Shown: positions 1-13,904 of the stretch, piece after piece
How the letters are laid out: every line of letters begins with the position of its first letter
Position numbering within the stretch: the stretch's first letter is position 1
Assembly (NCBI RefSeq): GCF_008831285.2
Contig: NC_045144.1
Location: forward strand, 186,001 to 250,000
Length of the DNA: 64,000 bases
Reading direction: 5' to 3'
From: Nymphaea colorata
Taxonomy: Eukaryota > Streptophyta > Magnoliopsida > Nymphaeales > Nymphaeaceae
Notes under the pieces: model-generated
Told to the model about the DNA's origin: nothing
Database searches by the model: none
Seen by the model: only the letters and a program-made list of their open reading frames with translations
Made by a program: the position numbers and the translations under genes

Positions 1-13
1 GATTCCCAAGTGT

Positions 14-1379
14 GTGGAAGATGCTAGAGAGGATCCTAAATGGCTTCAGGCTATGACAGAGGAGATGGATGCCTTGGCAAAGAACAACACGTGGGAAGTG
101 GTCGATATTCCCAAGGGGACTCACTTAGTTGGTTCCAAGTGGATGTTTAGTGTGAAGTGGGGCGTGGACCAGCTTGATGTCAAGAACGCCTTTTGAATGG
201 TCATCTAGAGGAGGAGGTCTATATGAGCATGTCTCCCGGATATGCTCAAAGTGGAAAATGTTGTCGTCTCAAGAAGGCCCTATACGGCCTGAAGCAGTCC
301 CCTAGAGCATGGTTTGAAAGACTGAGGGTGATAATGAAGACACATGGGTACAAACAAGGAAATGGTGATCATACCCTATTCATTAAGCAGAGAAGTGGCC
401 TGGTGAGCATTCTTCTTGTGTATGTTGATGATATGATTGTCACAGGTGATGATGAAGAAGAGAAAAGGAAGATGAAGGAGAGGTTAGCTGTTGAATTTGA
501 CCTTAAAGATCTGGGAAAATTAAGGTACTTTCTGGGAATAGAGATTGCACGATCAGAGACAGGGCTTGTTATGAGCCAAAGGAAGTACACTCTGGATCTC
601 CTGAAAGAGACAGGTAAACTGGGATGCAGGCCCTTTCTAACTCCAATAGAGTCAGGTACAAAGATAAGTATCAAAACTGGTAACATCCTGGATGAGGAAG
701 GAAAAGGACGGTATCCGAGGCTTGTTGGTAAGCTTATTTATCTTACTCTTACTCGTCCTGATATTACTTATGTTGTAAATGTGTTGAGTCAGTTTATGCA
801 TGCTCCTACTGATTGTCACTGGAAGAGTGCAGAAAGAGTGTTGGGATACTGAAGAATAACCCAGGTAAAGGGTTACTGTATACACGGTAGGACAAACTTA
901 ATATTGAAGGATATTCTGATGCTGATTGGGCTGGTTACACGGATACCAGAAGGTCTACCACACTGCATCTTTCTAGGGGAAAACCTGGTGGTATGGAGGA
1001 GTAAAAGGCAGGAGGTCTGTTCTAGATCCAGTGATGAGGCTGAATACATGGCTGTTGCTATGGGGGTTACAGAGATGTTATGGCTAAAGATTCTTCTAGC
1101 AGATATTGGAATTGAAACTGAAGAGAAGATGAAAATGTATTGTGACAATAAGTCTGCGATTAACCTGGCAAATAATCCCCCGTCTTGCATGACAGAACCA
1201 AACATGTGGAGATAGATCGCAAGTTCATACGGGAGCGCATAGATTCAAAGGAGTTGATCCTTCCTTATATGAAGTCTGAAGATCAAATGGCAGATGTTCT
1301 AACTAAGGCCTTATGTACATCTCAATTTGAAAAGAATGTTAGCAAGCTTGGCATGTTTGACATGTATGCCAAGCTTTGA
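14..1379 (+). pseudogene. Copia polyprotein remnant: reverse transcriptase and RNase H
   Basis: This is the C-terminal half of a Ty1/Copia polyprotein, which makes cDNA from the element RNA. Reading from 14, the RT N-terminus (WLQAMTEEMDALAKN, then VGSKW) runs to about 160. It then jumps to QLDVKNAF, so the usual intervening RT sequence of about 60 residues is missing, an internal deletion. After a frame change at about 193 come the LKKALYGLKQSPRAW motif and the catalytic YVDD box (about 420-432). A frameshift near 850 leads to the Copia RNase H (DADWAGY, then SSDEAEYMA, then CDNKSAINLANNP), and another shift near 1190 leads to the C-terminal end MADVLTKAL. The order and motifs are diagnostic of Copia. 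The deletion and at least three frame breaks make it inactive. The upstream part lies outside the window. Confidence 0.93.
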
Positions 1380-1386
1380 GGGGGAG

Positions 1387-1672
1387 TGTTAGAATACAAT
1401 GTATAGGGAACCGGGTCCGGATATGGACCCGGTACCCATGGGTGCGGGAACCGAGGACGGGCTTGATTCCCTAGGCGGGTCTCTCTTCCTCCCTCTTTTT
1501 ATTCTATCACTTATTGTAATTGTTGATTAAGTGAATAGAGATTTCTCTCTCCTAGGGTTGCGGTTTTGCCCCTAGGTTAGAGCTTCCCCATGGTTTTTCA
1601 CCTCGTTCCAAGGTTTTCCACGTATATCATGTGTTGGCTTTTCTTCTCCCCTTTCTACTATGTGTTTCTACA
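1387..1672 (+). repeat. 3' LTR of the Copia element (286 bp)
   Basis: The LTR begins TGTTAGAATA directly after a polypurine tract (GAGGGGGAG, about 1378-1386) that follows the polyprotein stop. It ends TGTTTCTACA at 1672. TG...CA ends next to a polypurine tract are the standard 3' LTR arrangement. The first 100 bases contain GGGAACCGGGTC and GGATATGGACCC, which reappear in the LTR fragment at 37081-37298. The end resembles the E1 LTR (12052-12257), so these LTRs belong to related subfamilies. The LTR abuts AT-rich DNA. Confidence 0.88.
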
Positions 1673-2320
<648 letters not shown>

Positions 2321-2719
2321 AGGTATCACAATAGGTCTCTCGGAAGAGCCAAACATGTAATTGTCAAAGCATGTTTGGCATCTAATTCTGTTCTCATTGC
2401 TTGATATCGGTGACTGTTTTTCATTTGTTCTCATTAATATTTGATCAACGGAATTCTTTGTCAAAATTTTATATCATTTATGGGAGCACGTTTTTGTCCA
2501 ATGGAAAGCCTTAGTTAGAGCATCAAATGTACTTGGGATCAGATTCAACTTTGATAGATTGGTTATCAGATTTTGTTTAGCTTCAGGTATCTTTATTTAA
2601 ATCACTGTCCGTTTGGATTTGAAAAGTGTATGTTTTTTTTATCACTCCTTATCTGATCCCGCATGTTACCTGTCAACTTTTGTCACTGCCCATAAGAGAA
2701 TTGTTGAAGTTCATTTTCT
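2321..2719. other. Unassigned intergenic DNA
   Basis: AT-rich single-copy-looking sequence. I see no coding remnant, RNA gene or repeat boundary. Confidence 0.5.
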
Positions 2720-4020
2720 TACCTAGTCAATCCATTTGGTTTTGCAAGCACCATTTTCTTTAGAGAGAGACGAGTTTCTACCTCCACTGAGATATTTCAT
2801 TTGATGTCAAGATCATTTCTAAAAAAATAACTTTTCCATCTCGCTTAAAAACATTTTAAAAGCGTTTTTTCACACAATGATATGCCTTCATTTTATTTTT
2901 AGTACCTCCTAGAGTACTAGGAGAAAATTTCAAACTTTTGTACTCAATCAATGGAAGAGGAAAAATCGAAAAATCTTGAGTATGAACAATGAGGAAAAAG
3001 TCCTATGAAGCTGAGAAAGTCAAGAATAGGAGATGCTATTGACTCTGCTAATTAAGCATCTGCAAGGATTTAGCAAGAAAATACTCTAAGAGAGAAGCCA
3101 TAATGCTCTGTAAAATCTTGACAGGTAGCAAAATGAGAGTTGAGAGATGGGCTCGGGGCTTGTGCAGTTGTTCCTTTAGGTCGGTAATCGAGAGTATCGG
3201 GTAGGCATATAGGTGATTTATGTCTATGCCGCGAAGATTACGACTTATGAACTTTTGGATCGTTGAAAGCCCGTAAGGTGAAGCGGGTTGGATACGTGAC
3301 AAAACTACATATAACCACCAAAGTGGTGGAGCTTCGTAGTAGCCTTTGGGGTGGTGAGGTATTCCCTCAAAGGTGAAGGTCGGCCTGAAAAATGAAATCA
3401 AAAGGCAAAAAGCCAAATGCAAAAGAAGGAACGAAACAAAGAAAAAAAAACAAAAAAAACAAAAGGTATCTGTCAAGGAATGAAAGGCATGATGGCTGAA
3501 CTTGTAGAAATTGGATGCAACAGTCTTTTGCAAATGTGTAATTTTGGAGTCAATTCTACTCCTCTTTTTGATTTCCTGAGATGTTGAGGACCATTCCTTT
3601 ATGTTCATATTTTGGAAATTGAGAGAGATTCCTTCTAGAGATTCAACAACAATTATGTGAAATGGATCTTGATGCTTGTATAGTACTGTGAGTAAATGAA
3701 AGACATATTATTTGCACAACACGAGCACTCAATCTTATGAGTTGATGGATGATTTATGAACTATTTCAAACTAAAAGCTTGACATCTCTTGTTATATTTC
3801 TTGGTTTTCTGAGTGTAGGAGAAACTAACCCAATCCTTTTTGGTCTTGTAATATATTTCCCCTTTCATTACCAAGCTACTAGTACATTAATTGAATACAC
3901 AAAACCTCTCATATACCCAAGTTGAGTGTCATGCCCCATCATCTCCTCTATCTTAAGAGAGATGCCTTTCAGGATAGAAGATTAAACCAGAACCGTCATT
4001 CCATCTTAATTGTCTTAGTT
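2720..4020 (-). repeat. Dispersed repeat DR-A, copy 1, with a decayed coding segment
   Basis: About 1.3 kb matches 34025-35325 in the same orientation, with clear divergence. Read on the minus strand, 3048-3400 translates to a segment containing FEGIPHHPKGYYEAPPLWW, then IQPASPYG, then ITDLKEQLHKPRAHLSTL, ending LPVKILQSIMASL. The second copy gives matching peptides (GIPHHLKGYYEAPPLW, EEQLHKP, AHLSTLILLP) despite stops and frameshifts. Similarity at the peptide level suggests a once-coding mobile element or gene family. I do not recognise the family. The upstream minus-strand part is low-complexity (poly-T, Phe-rich) and probably non-coding. No terminal repeats or target duplications are evident. 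Confidence 0.6.
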
Positions 4021-4550
4021 GTTTGGTTTTCATTTCATTGCCTTCACTTGTGTTGTGGACCAACTATCCCTCAGCATCCCATTGGCCAAATAGACTTGAA
4101 AAAGTCAGTCCGTGACAACTTGATTCTTTTGATAAGTATAATCTGATCAAATTCATGGGTATGTTGGTTGTGTCACATTATGATATAGTCTTTGAATTAC
4201 ATATCATACATCACTTAGGTTTGTAGGTTGCTTGACGGAATATCTATGAGAACCACTTTGCATCTCACATCTAACTTGGTCACGATACAATCATGTGTTT
4301 GCTAACTTGGGAGCCTACATTTTAAAAATATGCCAAGCTATTTTGTTCACATCCAACTCAGTTATGATACAATCATGTGTTGCTAACATGGAAGCCTCCA
4401 TGCCAAGCTTTGTCTCTAGAGTGCTAGAAAAGTTTTGTTTTCTCAGAATGGAGTTGTTCCAGCAAGAGAAGAAATTCATAAAGACAACCTCCTACCTTTT
4501 GGAGTCCCCAAAAGCTTCCGTTTCAGAATAAAATCTAATGAAAATTTGGT
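4021..4550. other. Intergenic DNA with one imperfect internal duplication
   Basis: The sequence GATACAATCATGTG starts at about 4283 and again at about 4367, each followed by a similar GCTAAC...GGAAGCCT stretch. This is an imperfect direct repeat with a period of about 84 bp. Nothing coding is recognisable. Confidence 0.5.
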
Positions 4551-4551
4551 T

Positions 4552-4809
4552 CTATTGTGTGAGAATGGTCCTACTCGGACTGATGCTTGAACATATGACA
4601 ACAAGGGGAAAAAAATATATTTCTATTGTACTAGTATCTATTGGCAGATGTGATGCCAAGGTGTAACAGGAATCAATGACAGCGATGAGGGAGATGACGA
4701 CACTGAACGAGCAAAGGCCAGCCAAAGCACCGGCAGCCGCAGCGACGGCGGTGGCAGACGCAGGAGGAGGAGGAAGAGACATACATGAGTTAGACTCTTG
4801 AAGAGACAT
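4552..4809 (-). other. Small open frame of uncertain status
   Basis: An 85-codon minus-strand frame starts in a 27-bp tandem duplication (two copies of an AGAGACATAC-containing unit at about 4775 and 4802). It encodes a Pro/Ala-rich start followed by a hydrophobic stretch (LAGLCSFSVVISLIAVI) that could be one membrane segment. It lies divergently about 190 bp from the start of the B3 pseudogene. No family is recognised and it may be chance. Confidence 0.15.
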
Positions 4810-4994
4810 ACACGAATTAGACTCTTGAAACCATCTGCTTCTCCCCTCTTTTCTCGCTTGCTGGAAGATTGATCAAGAAGTTTGCGGTTTTCCTTTTTCT
4901 AGCCTTGGCGTTGTTGCGTATTTTAGTTCGCCCTACAAATACTCTTCATGGGCTCAGAGTTTGTTCTGGTTATTGTTGTTTCCGGTTGGAGGAG

Positions 4995-6170
4995 ATGGCC
5001 GCGCCCTCCTCTTTCTCGAAGATCTGCTTCAACCCGAAGTGTGGCGCCTCGTCATCGGGGAGGTGGTGGAAAGGATGGAGATTAAGGTCCGTCAACCAAA
5101 ATGTATTTGAAAAGGAAGTAGGTGGTAACTTCAAGCTCCCTGCACAGAACAAGATTGACATTGGGAATTCAGAAATTAATGTGTGGAGTCCTTTAGGTGC
5201 ATTGGTTCAAGATAATATAGGAGGCTTGCTGGATACCAAGCATGTGAAAGGAAGAAAGATCCATGAAACTGAAAGCAACATGATCATAAGTTCAAGAAAT
5301 CACTTGATGGTCAAAAACATGAATCGTCTGGTTCATGCCAAAATGTAACACAACGGTCTGCTTCTCTGAAGGACAATGAAGCAAGGTATTCAAGCAAGCA
5401 AGCCTTCTGGATCTCATGCACTTCTATGTTGCAACAGGAAAATCCTTCCAGCTTTCATACTGGACTGGACTTTTCTAAAGAGGCAAAAAATCAGGCCACC
5501 ATGGCAAGGCATCACACCGAAGGACGGGCAAGAAATCAGTCTATCCTTTCTTGATATTGGCCAAGGATCAGCAGCAATCAGGAGCTTCAGAAAATATCAG
5601 GAGAGTATCCACCTCTACGTAGTTTGAGAATTGTACCATAAAGCATATTTGCTTGGCGTGATTGATTCACTCCAAAATTTGCACTTGATTTGTTGATATT
5701 ATAGTGAATCCAAGTCCTCCATGTGATCCTTGACCTTCCGTAAGCTCAAATTCTATTATCACCCCTTTATTTGAGAAAACATTGAGTGCTAGTAATGCAG
5801 GTCGGGTATTGTCTTTTCTGAAACTAAGACCATGTTAGACTTTTTCGTCCTCTTGTCTTGCCATATACTAGAGTGGCTAACTTGTTTAGAGCTGCTTTCT
5901 TCCTCGGACTTCCTTCAATTAAATTTGGTTTTTGGTACACTCATATGCTTGATTCTTATGCAATTCTTAATCTTGAACAGACATACTTCCCGGCAATTCC
6001 TCATCCTGAAGGACTGCCTCTTAGGATTCGGCATGCAAATGGAAATGATTGGGTATTTCAATTTCTATTTTTGCCAAATAATAACAGTAGGATGTATGTG
6101 TTGGAAGGTGTAACATCATCATTCAGTCAACGCAACTGCAAGCTGGTGACATAGATAATGTGTGCAGCCT
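4995..6170 (+). pseudogene. VAL/HSI2-type B3-domain transcription factor pseudogene
   Basis: VAL proteins are nuclear B3-domain repressors that shut down embryo genes. The likely start is the ATG at 4995. The first exon encodes KICFNPKCGASSSGRWWKGW and LRS, the VAL N-terminal cysteine motif. At about 5517-5620 one frame reads ARNQSILS, then a stop (TGA) where family members have Arg, then YWPRISSNQELQKISGE, the segment preceding the B3 domain. At about 5757-5815 comes ITPLFEKTLSASNAGRV, the start of B3. After a probable intron, an exon entered at 5982 (acceptor CTTGAACAG) gives [21 protein letters not shown] and [14 protein letters not shown] frameshift near 6118 follows, before [10 protein letters not shown]. 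The PHD-like part is not visible. The stop and frameshift indicate a dead copy. Confidence 0.85.
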
Positions 6171-6370
6171 GGTCATTTCTTCTTGCTTGTGCACGCAATG
6201 CTTGGCATGCAAATAACTAAGAAGCCTCTCAATCATCCTTGTGCGTCTCATTAAATTTACACTTTCCAAAGTTGAGTTACCTTTTTTTGCATATAAATCA
6301 GCAAATGATTGTGATTTATGTTCAAGTCTTCCAAACTTCACGGATTGACAAACCTTTCTACCAGACATAG

Positions 6371-7714
<1,344 letters not shown>

Positions 7715-7880
7715 TAATATGTATGCCATGCTTGTTTGAGTTTTAGTTAAAGTAGTTGCAGTAACTGTCGTGTTCTCTTCATTGAGCTTGTGATTCTATT
7801 TAAATGCAGGTACGTTAGTTGCACACGTCATGGCTATACCCAGGCATAAGGATGCATGTGTATACTGGAGTTTTATAGTC
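7715..7880 (+). repeat. Dispersed repeat DR-B, copy 1 (about 165 bp)
   Basis: The unit contains ATGCCATGCTTGTTTGAG, then ACTGTCGTGTTCTCTTCATT, then GAGCTTGTGATTCTATTT and a TTAGTTGC...CATGG segment. It recurs at 13905-14060 and 16105-16270 in the same orientation. Copies 1 and 3 are closest to each other. No coding content or terminal structure is visible. Confidence 0.75.
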
Positions 7881-8443
7881 ATCTATATTTGCTGCTACTT
7901 CTTCTACATCGGTATCTTCACTTTGTTTTGTTTCTCACTTCAAGCCTCTTATTTATTGCAAAGGCTAGCCCCTTTCTCTCTTGAGTGCGTAAGACACTTG
8001 AATATGCTTTTTTGTAGGGAAGACTCTACCTGTCTTCATAATTGTTGATGGTACAGTAGAACAAGGAGGCAATAGGATGATCTATAATGATTTGATCATT
8101 GATTTTGCATGCATTGTATTTTCTCTTAAAATTGGTAGTCGGGGGTTGTGAAGAAAGGGATTATGAGCATTTTATCACCTCCTCCTATGCATCAATGTAC
8201 CAGTGCAATTTTTGAAGTTGAATGTTCATCTACAAACCAACATGAGCCATTAATCAGTATTTGTGTGAGACGATGATGATATCATGTAGAAAACCATGCA
8301 TCCATGCATGCACGATGGTGAAGCAAAGGTGCGTGGAGGTCTGGCAGGACTCCGATTGTGTGATGAGGATGTATTGTTTCTTTCCACCCCTTTCATGTTT
8401 TGTTTCAAGCATGCATTTCGAAGAGAATGTATTATTCTTTTCT
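7881..8443. other. Unassigned intergenic DNA
   Basis: No recognisable gene. Short frames in this stretch have no family resemblance. Its right end is the junction with the truncated Copia element E1. Confidence 0.5.
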
Positions 8444-8533
8444 GCAAATAGTTGAACAATCAGTAGGATTGACAATTCAACACATTGTGTCAGCATTGTC
8501 AGCATCTTGGACTCCAAGCAAATAGTTGAACAA

Positions 8534-11130
8534 TCAGTGGGAAGCTCCTCATTTCTAGCTTCTGTCTGAACAGTTTCTGTCTGATTGTCTTCCTGAGCAC
8601 GACTTGGGTCATCCAAGGAAGAAGAAGGATTGGGATTATGAGTAAAATTAGGAGTAAAATTATCACCATCAGTCACCTTATCTATACAAACTCTTCGCCT
8701 AGAGTACACCTGCCCAAATAAACGACTACATTCCTCTTCCGTCCCAGTGGAACATCCTTCATTCCTTTCATGTTCAAGCACCTCAACAACCGGTGGACTC
8801 TCTTCTCGCTTGTACTCCAAGAAATTTCCTGACTCAGATAATACTCTTCCCTTGACATAGACTTCTCCCCCTAAAGAGAATTCTCACCAAAATAAGAGAC
8901 ATGTTCCAGGAATGTGACATCCTTGGTAATGTGTAAACATGACCAGTGGTAGGATCAAGACATTTATACCCCTTTTGAGTAGGAGGATACTCAACAAATA
9001 TTTCCTTGATTGACCTTAGATCAAGTTTTTTGACTGTAGGGCTGTGATCATGAATGAAGCAAACACATCCAAAGACACGAGAGGGAAGATGAAATGGTTG
9101 ACGATTCCCTGGAAGCATAGAGTGGGGGATCCGCCCATTTAACACACGACTAGGCATGGGGTTAATCAAGTATGCACGAGTAAGAACAACATCTCCCCAG
9201 TAATGTTTTGGAAGATATGATTTTTCCTCTCAGCGAGCCCATTTTGAGGAGGAGTACAACTGCAAGATGTCTAATGAACAATCGCCAGTTTTCAAAGGAA
9301 ATCTTCAACAACTTGACAAATATAACCCAAAGGTCTTAACAGAACCACCATATTGGTTCTCCACAAGAAGAATGAAGGTCTCTATGATATGCGGCACTTC
9401 GCTACGATCTTTCAACAGGTAAACAAAGGTATTCCTTAAGTAATCATCTATAAAGGTTATAAAATACTGAAAACCACAACGGGTATGAATTCCTGAAGGC
9501 CCCCACACATCGGAATGAATCAAAGAAAAATTTTCATTAGCACGATTGTTTGAAACAGGGTAAGAAGCCCTAACATGTTTAGCAAACTGACATACATCAC
9601 AAGATATCATAGATATGATCAAATTAGAACATAATTCAGGAAATAGCTGTTTCAAAACTCCAAAACGGAGATGTCCAAGGCTTTCATGCCAATACAAAAA
9701 TAACTGAAGACAATCTTCTCTCTTCTTTTCGGTCCTGCTAACTACTGTCATAAGAGCATTGGCCACACGGATGGGAAGTCGATATAAGCCTTCAGACACC
9801 AAACCAATCCCAATCCTCTTCCTTGTCACCAAGTCCTGTAAAACACAACGATTTGCAGAGTTCACAATTCAACTCCTTTGTAATCTTGCTGACAGATAAA
9901 AGATTCAAGGGAAGATGAAGAACTTATAAGGCACTATGCACTAAAAAATTGTTTAACAAAGAAAGACTCCCTTTTCCTACCACGGAAGTAAAGGAACATT
10001 AGCAAGAGAAACACGTTCCTTTCCAGAAGATAGCTTATACTCATGAAAGAGCTTAGGATTGTCAGTGATGTGATGGGTGGCACCACTGTCAACAATCCAT
10101 TCTCCCATACAAGAATTACCTTTTTCACCAGAAATGGTCAGTGCATGATTAACCTTCACATCATCTCACACTTCGGTTTGACCAACATCGATCTGACTAT
10201 TCTTCTTTTCACGAATCTGTTCAGCTGAGATAGAGGCTTTTCCTCCACTAGAGTTGGTAGCATCAGAAATAGATTTCTTCCCACTAGAAGGTCTCCCTCG
10301 ACTATTCTTCTTTTCAAGATGGAGGTCCCAACAAAAATCCACTGTATGACCAGTCTTCTTGCAGTGAGTGCACTTGCGGGGAGGTCGAGCAGCTCCTACA
10401 GGACCACGGCTAACAAGGGCAGACCTCTCATTATACGAGATGGGATCCCCCTTTTTTCCATAAGGCATCTCTACTCTTTAGCCTCCACATGGGCGTAAAC
10501 ATCTTCAATACTTGGCAGTTCGTCAGGATTAAGGATTTGACTCCTTATACCTTGTCATCATTCAATTCTGCTAAAAATAGGAACACCCTATTCTTTCATT
10601 CTTTGGCAAAATGACGCACTTGTTCTTGGGGACAAACCCAAAGTGTCATCAGAATAGTAGTCAAGTTCCTCCACTTAGATTTCAAAGCTGCATAGAAATC
10701 TGCTACAGAGTGTTCACCTTGCCGTAGAGAATAAACATCCTTCATCAACTGATACACCAGAACAATTTTCTTCTTTTGACCATATATCTGCTCAAGTATA
10801 AACCCACATATCCCTCGCAGTCCTCTTGCGAAGAATAAGAGACTGAATCTCGGGGGACACAGAGTTGACAAGCCAAGTATTGACTTGGTTGTCCTTAAGA
10901 AACCATGTGTCCCAAGCAACATTTGTCTCAGCTGGTTCAATCTTCCTCCCATTAATATAAACAATTCGGCCATGACCTGCGATCCCCATGGTGATAGCAG
11001 CAAACCATTGAAGGTAGTTTTCTTTGGTCAGACGAATAGTAGTAACTTGAACTGGAATATGTTCATTTCTAGAGGCACCAACATCAGTATGGTCCACATT
11101 GACAGTAGAAGAAAAAGAAGAATCTACCAT
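8534..11130 (-). pseudogene. E1 gag-protease-integrase pseudogene
   Basis: Starting at 11130 (M), the gag N-terminal domain reads LTKENYLQWFAAITMGIAG, then KIEPAETN and SVSPEIQSLILRK. A frameshift near 10795 leads to YGQKKKIVLVYQLMKDVY, the gag UBN2-type region. The zinc knuckle CTHCKKTGHTVDFC (CX2CX4HX4C) is at about 10320-10370. The aspartic protease site WIVDSGATHH is near 10085-10115. The pre-integrase and integrase part has WHESLGHL, CDVCQFAKH, HSDVWGP and FIDD, which hold most of the HHCC finger and two of the three D,D-35-E acidic residues. The segment around the third is lost to frameshifts near 9180-9300. The coding ends in the acidic linker (NEELP) before RT. Several frameshifts make it inactive. 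Confidence 0.9.
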
Positions 11131-12038
11131 GAACGGGTTTCAACACTGTAGCAAGAAACCAAGGGGCGGCAGCAGTAGAGGGACAGTAAAGCGGCGGTGG
11201 AGCTGAGAGCAGTGGTTGAGCAAGGAGTAGCAGCGGAAGTAGGGAGCAGCTGCAGCGTGGCTCAGGAAATGATAGGAAAAAGCAGGGAGAAGACACCGGC
11301 TGAATGGGCCTCGAGCGACAGCCGAGGCTCAGGCGTCGCACTGTTCGAATGTTGGAAGCTCGAGCAGCGAACGACAGACAGAGTCCAGGCGACAACTTCT
11401 CAACCGTTGAATGAAGGAGTGTAAAATCACGACGACCCTTGGGCGACACACACAACAGCAACCATGAACAACGACAGTGGATCTGGGCAGATGTCGCTGG
11501 AACTCACGACAGAGTGAAGACAACGTCAGGCGAGATGGAGAGCATCGGGCAACAGAGTAGAAGGCTGGGCGATGCAAAGGGCAATGAAGCAAAAGGTCGA
11601 GCGACGTTGAGGGCGATGGAGTAGAGGCTAGACGATGACGACAGAGTCTGGCATCAGGCTGGACAACAACGGCAAGGGCAAGGTCGGGCGTGAAGCTAGA
11701 TGGCGACGGCAAGACAAGATTCAGCGTCGGGCCGAAAATGACGGCAGGGCAAGGTCAGGCATCGGGAGATGTTGAGGATGACAGACGAGCGACCGGGAGC
11801 GTCGGGCCGACAGCAGACGCTCGAGTCAGAGGCAAGCGATGACGACCCACGGACGCTGGAACTTGAACAGCAACATGGAGCAAGGAGCAATAACTGGTGG
11901 GCAGAACCTCCACCAGAACTCCACAGCGGCAGATGATCACAACTCAAATGGTGATGAGGAATCCTCTGTCCAAACAGAACAGTGACAACAAGATCTCTTC
12001 CCCAACACAAGCACAAACGAAAACTCAGAAACCAACTT

Positions 12039-12051
12039 GGCTCTAATACCA
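12039..12051 (-). other. E1 primer-binding site for initiator tRNA-Met
   Basis: On the minus strand TGGTATTAGAGCC directly follows the LTR end TTTCTACA. It matches the plant Copia primer-binding consensus TGGTATCAGAGC with one change (C to T). Confidence 0.85.
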
Positions 12052-12257
12052 TGTAGAAACAGGGAAACCAAGAGAGCAAAGAACAACACAGATGTAACAT
12101 GGAAAACCCCTCAACAAGAGGGAAAAAACCACGGGTGAGGAGGACAACACACTAAAAAATAGGGTTTATCCAGGTTAAATAGGGCCTTAACAGTGACACA
12201 CTGGATTGGGTCCAGACCAGACCCGGATAGGTGACCCAAATACGACATATGTCAACA
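12052..12257 (-). repeat. E1 5' LTR (206 bp)
   Basis: On the minus strand it runs from TGTTGACATATG to GTTTCTACA, with TG...CA ends and the primer-binding site immediately inside. The body contains CCGGGTCTGG, CGTGGTTTTTTCCC and GGGGTTTTCCATGTTACATC, which are also present in the E2 LTRs. The two are therefore related but separate subfamilies. Confidence 0.85.
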
Positions 12258-12552
12258 TATACAATATACATTATGTAATATATATATTATATGTATAATG
12301 TACATATAATGTACATTATAATATGTATGTACATGTGTACAATGTACATATAATATATGTTATAATATGTATATATGATATATATGTTATATTATGTATA
12401 TATAATACACATATGATATATATTACAGGCATATCATGTATAATATACATGTATATTATATATATTATGTGAAATATAACGTATATGTACAAGTAGTATA
12501 ATACTTGTGTATAATATAATATGTTGTAATTATAATATATTATGTAATGTAC

Positions 12553-12588
<36 letters not shown>

Positions 12589-12710
12589 GTTACATATTAT
12601 ATATAATTATACTATATTATATGAAACATTATTTAATATATTATGTATGTACATTTATGATATATATATATACATATATAACATATATATGTATATATGC
12701 TATGCCTGTT
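12258..12710. repeat. AT-rich degenerate block
   Basis: Recurring TATATAATGTACATTATA-like words, with a (TA)n run at about 12556-12587. It starts at the outer edge of the E1 LTR. No coding content. Confidence 0.9.
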
Positions 12711-13904
12711 TATCTCATTGCTAGTTGAGCTATCTTTATGTCTTAACTTGACGTTTTAGTCTTTTGTGTAGAGATATTAGTCCCTAGGGCGTCGTAATAA
12801 AATTTTTAAAGCTTCATCAATTGCATATGAGTCTTAGTTTGATTTTAGCTGATTTTGATTCTTAGTTTAGTTGAGTTTGGTTTCTAGCTAGACATGTGTT
12901 GGATAAGTTGGGACGATATGGATGAAGAATAAGGAAACTAGGAGAGAACATGGGTAAGCACGTGATTTTATTTGGTTTGCCTTATGGACACAAATTCGAA
13001 GGACATCACACTTAATCCCCTCTCCTCACTCATGGGTCCTATTTCTCAATGGCTGTTTTAGGTAGTAGTCTCTTTCCTTTTATTGTTTAGGAAGCATATG
13101 CTTGACGTATTAAGTTTTTGAGAAATGAGTCAAACTCCTTTAATGTCAACCTTGCAAGGAAGACCCAAGGACGAGTGGCCTTCGGATCCCACTTCCAATT
13201 GGTGTTTTTCTTTCTTTATTTTTTTTTGAAATGTGATTCTAGATTTTATTTGATTTTATTTTTTTCATTTACATAATCTTATACTAGTTAACTATTTCAT
13301 GTAGTCTTGCTACGTTTAGTTGTTTTAAAGTGTTGGATATGCTTGAGAAGGCCCCATGGTGTTGCCGGCACATAATCTAGTCATCTAACCATTCATCTTA
13401 ACAACCCCCCGTCTCCAGCATGTTTTAGATTTCCTTCTATTTATCCCTCCTTCTTGTTTTCTCTTCTTAACTGGCGTAAAGAATTTTCAAATGTCCAAAG
13501 TGAGAAGGTGTTCCATCTTCAAGCATCATCTAGCACACTATCCACCATGCTGCTGGGTCCTCCATTGAACTTTCTCTTTACAGGTTGGGACTTGGTTCCA
13601 TCTGGAATCGTGTTAAGGTCAGGTCTTATTGGTGAGTGTCAAACAGGTTTAGAGTCTTTAGACTTTGAGACCTAGGTTCAGTATGTGTCTTTTTTTTATG
13701 TTCCATGTGATTCCAGCCTATGGCCGTGCTTAGTTTAGAGTCAGTTTCATGTAGTTCATCAATTAACTAGATTCCTTATCATGTGAGACTGTTGTTGAAG
13801 GTCAATTGTTCGGACTTTCTTCTTGTGGTGCTTGACTAGCCTTCTATAGGTGCATATTTTATTTGTAGTTTAATCCAGTGGGAACGTGGGTAGTTTTTTG
13901 ATTT
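12711..13904. other. Unassigned intergenic DNA
   Basis: T-rich sequence with poly-T runs. I find no domain or repeat with internal support. A 73-codon frame at 13454-13675 has no recognisable features. Confidence 0.5.

Larger units (their letters stand above)
8461..12257 (-). mobile_element. Copia element E1: 5' LTR to integrase, 3' end missing
   Basis: The element lies on the minus strand, so its 5' end is at the right. From right to left the order is 5' LTR (12052-12257), primer-binding site (12039-12051), untranslated leader of about 900 bp, gag, zinc knuckle, protease, integrase, and a linker that stops near 8541. The RT, RNase H, polypurine tract and 3' LTR are absent. The truncation point carries a 24-bp direct repeat (8444-8467 and 8518-8541). 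The outer LTR end sits directly on AT-rich DNA (TATAC follows), so no pair of target duplications can be checked. Confidence 0.9.

Noticed and set aside
6123-6368. An 81-codon minus-strand frame downstream of the B3 domain
   Set aside because: It starts antisense within the B3 coding remnant and shows no family resemblance.
11197-11624. Plus-strand frames in the GC-rich leader of Copia E1 (and equivalents at 23058-23495 and 43807-44239)
   Set aside because: They lie antisense in the untranslated leader between primer-binding site and gag, and their composition is driven by TCGGGCGATG-like words. No domain is seen.
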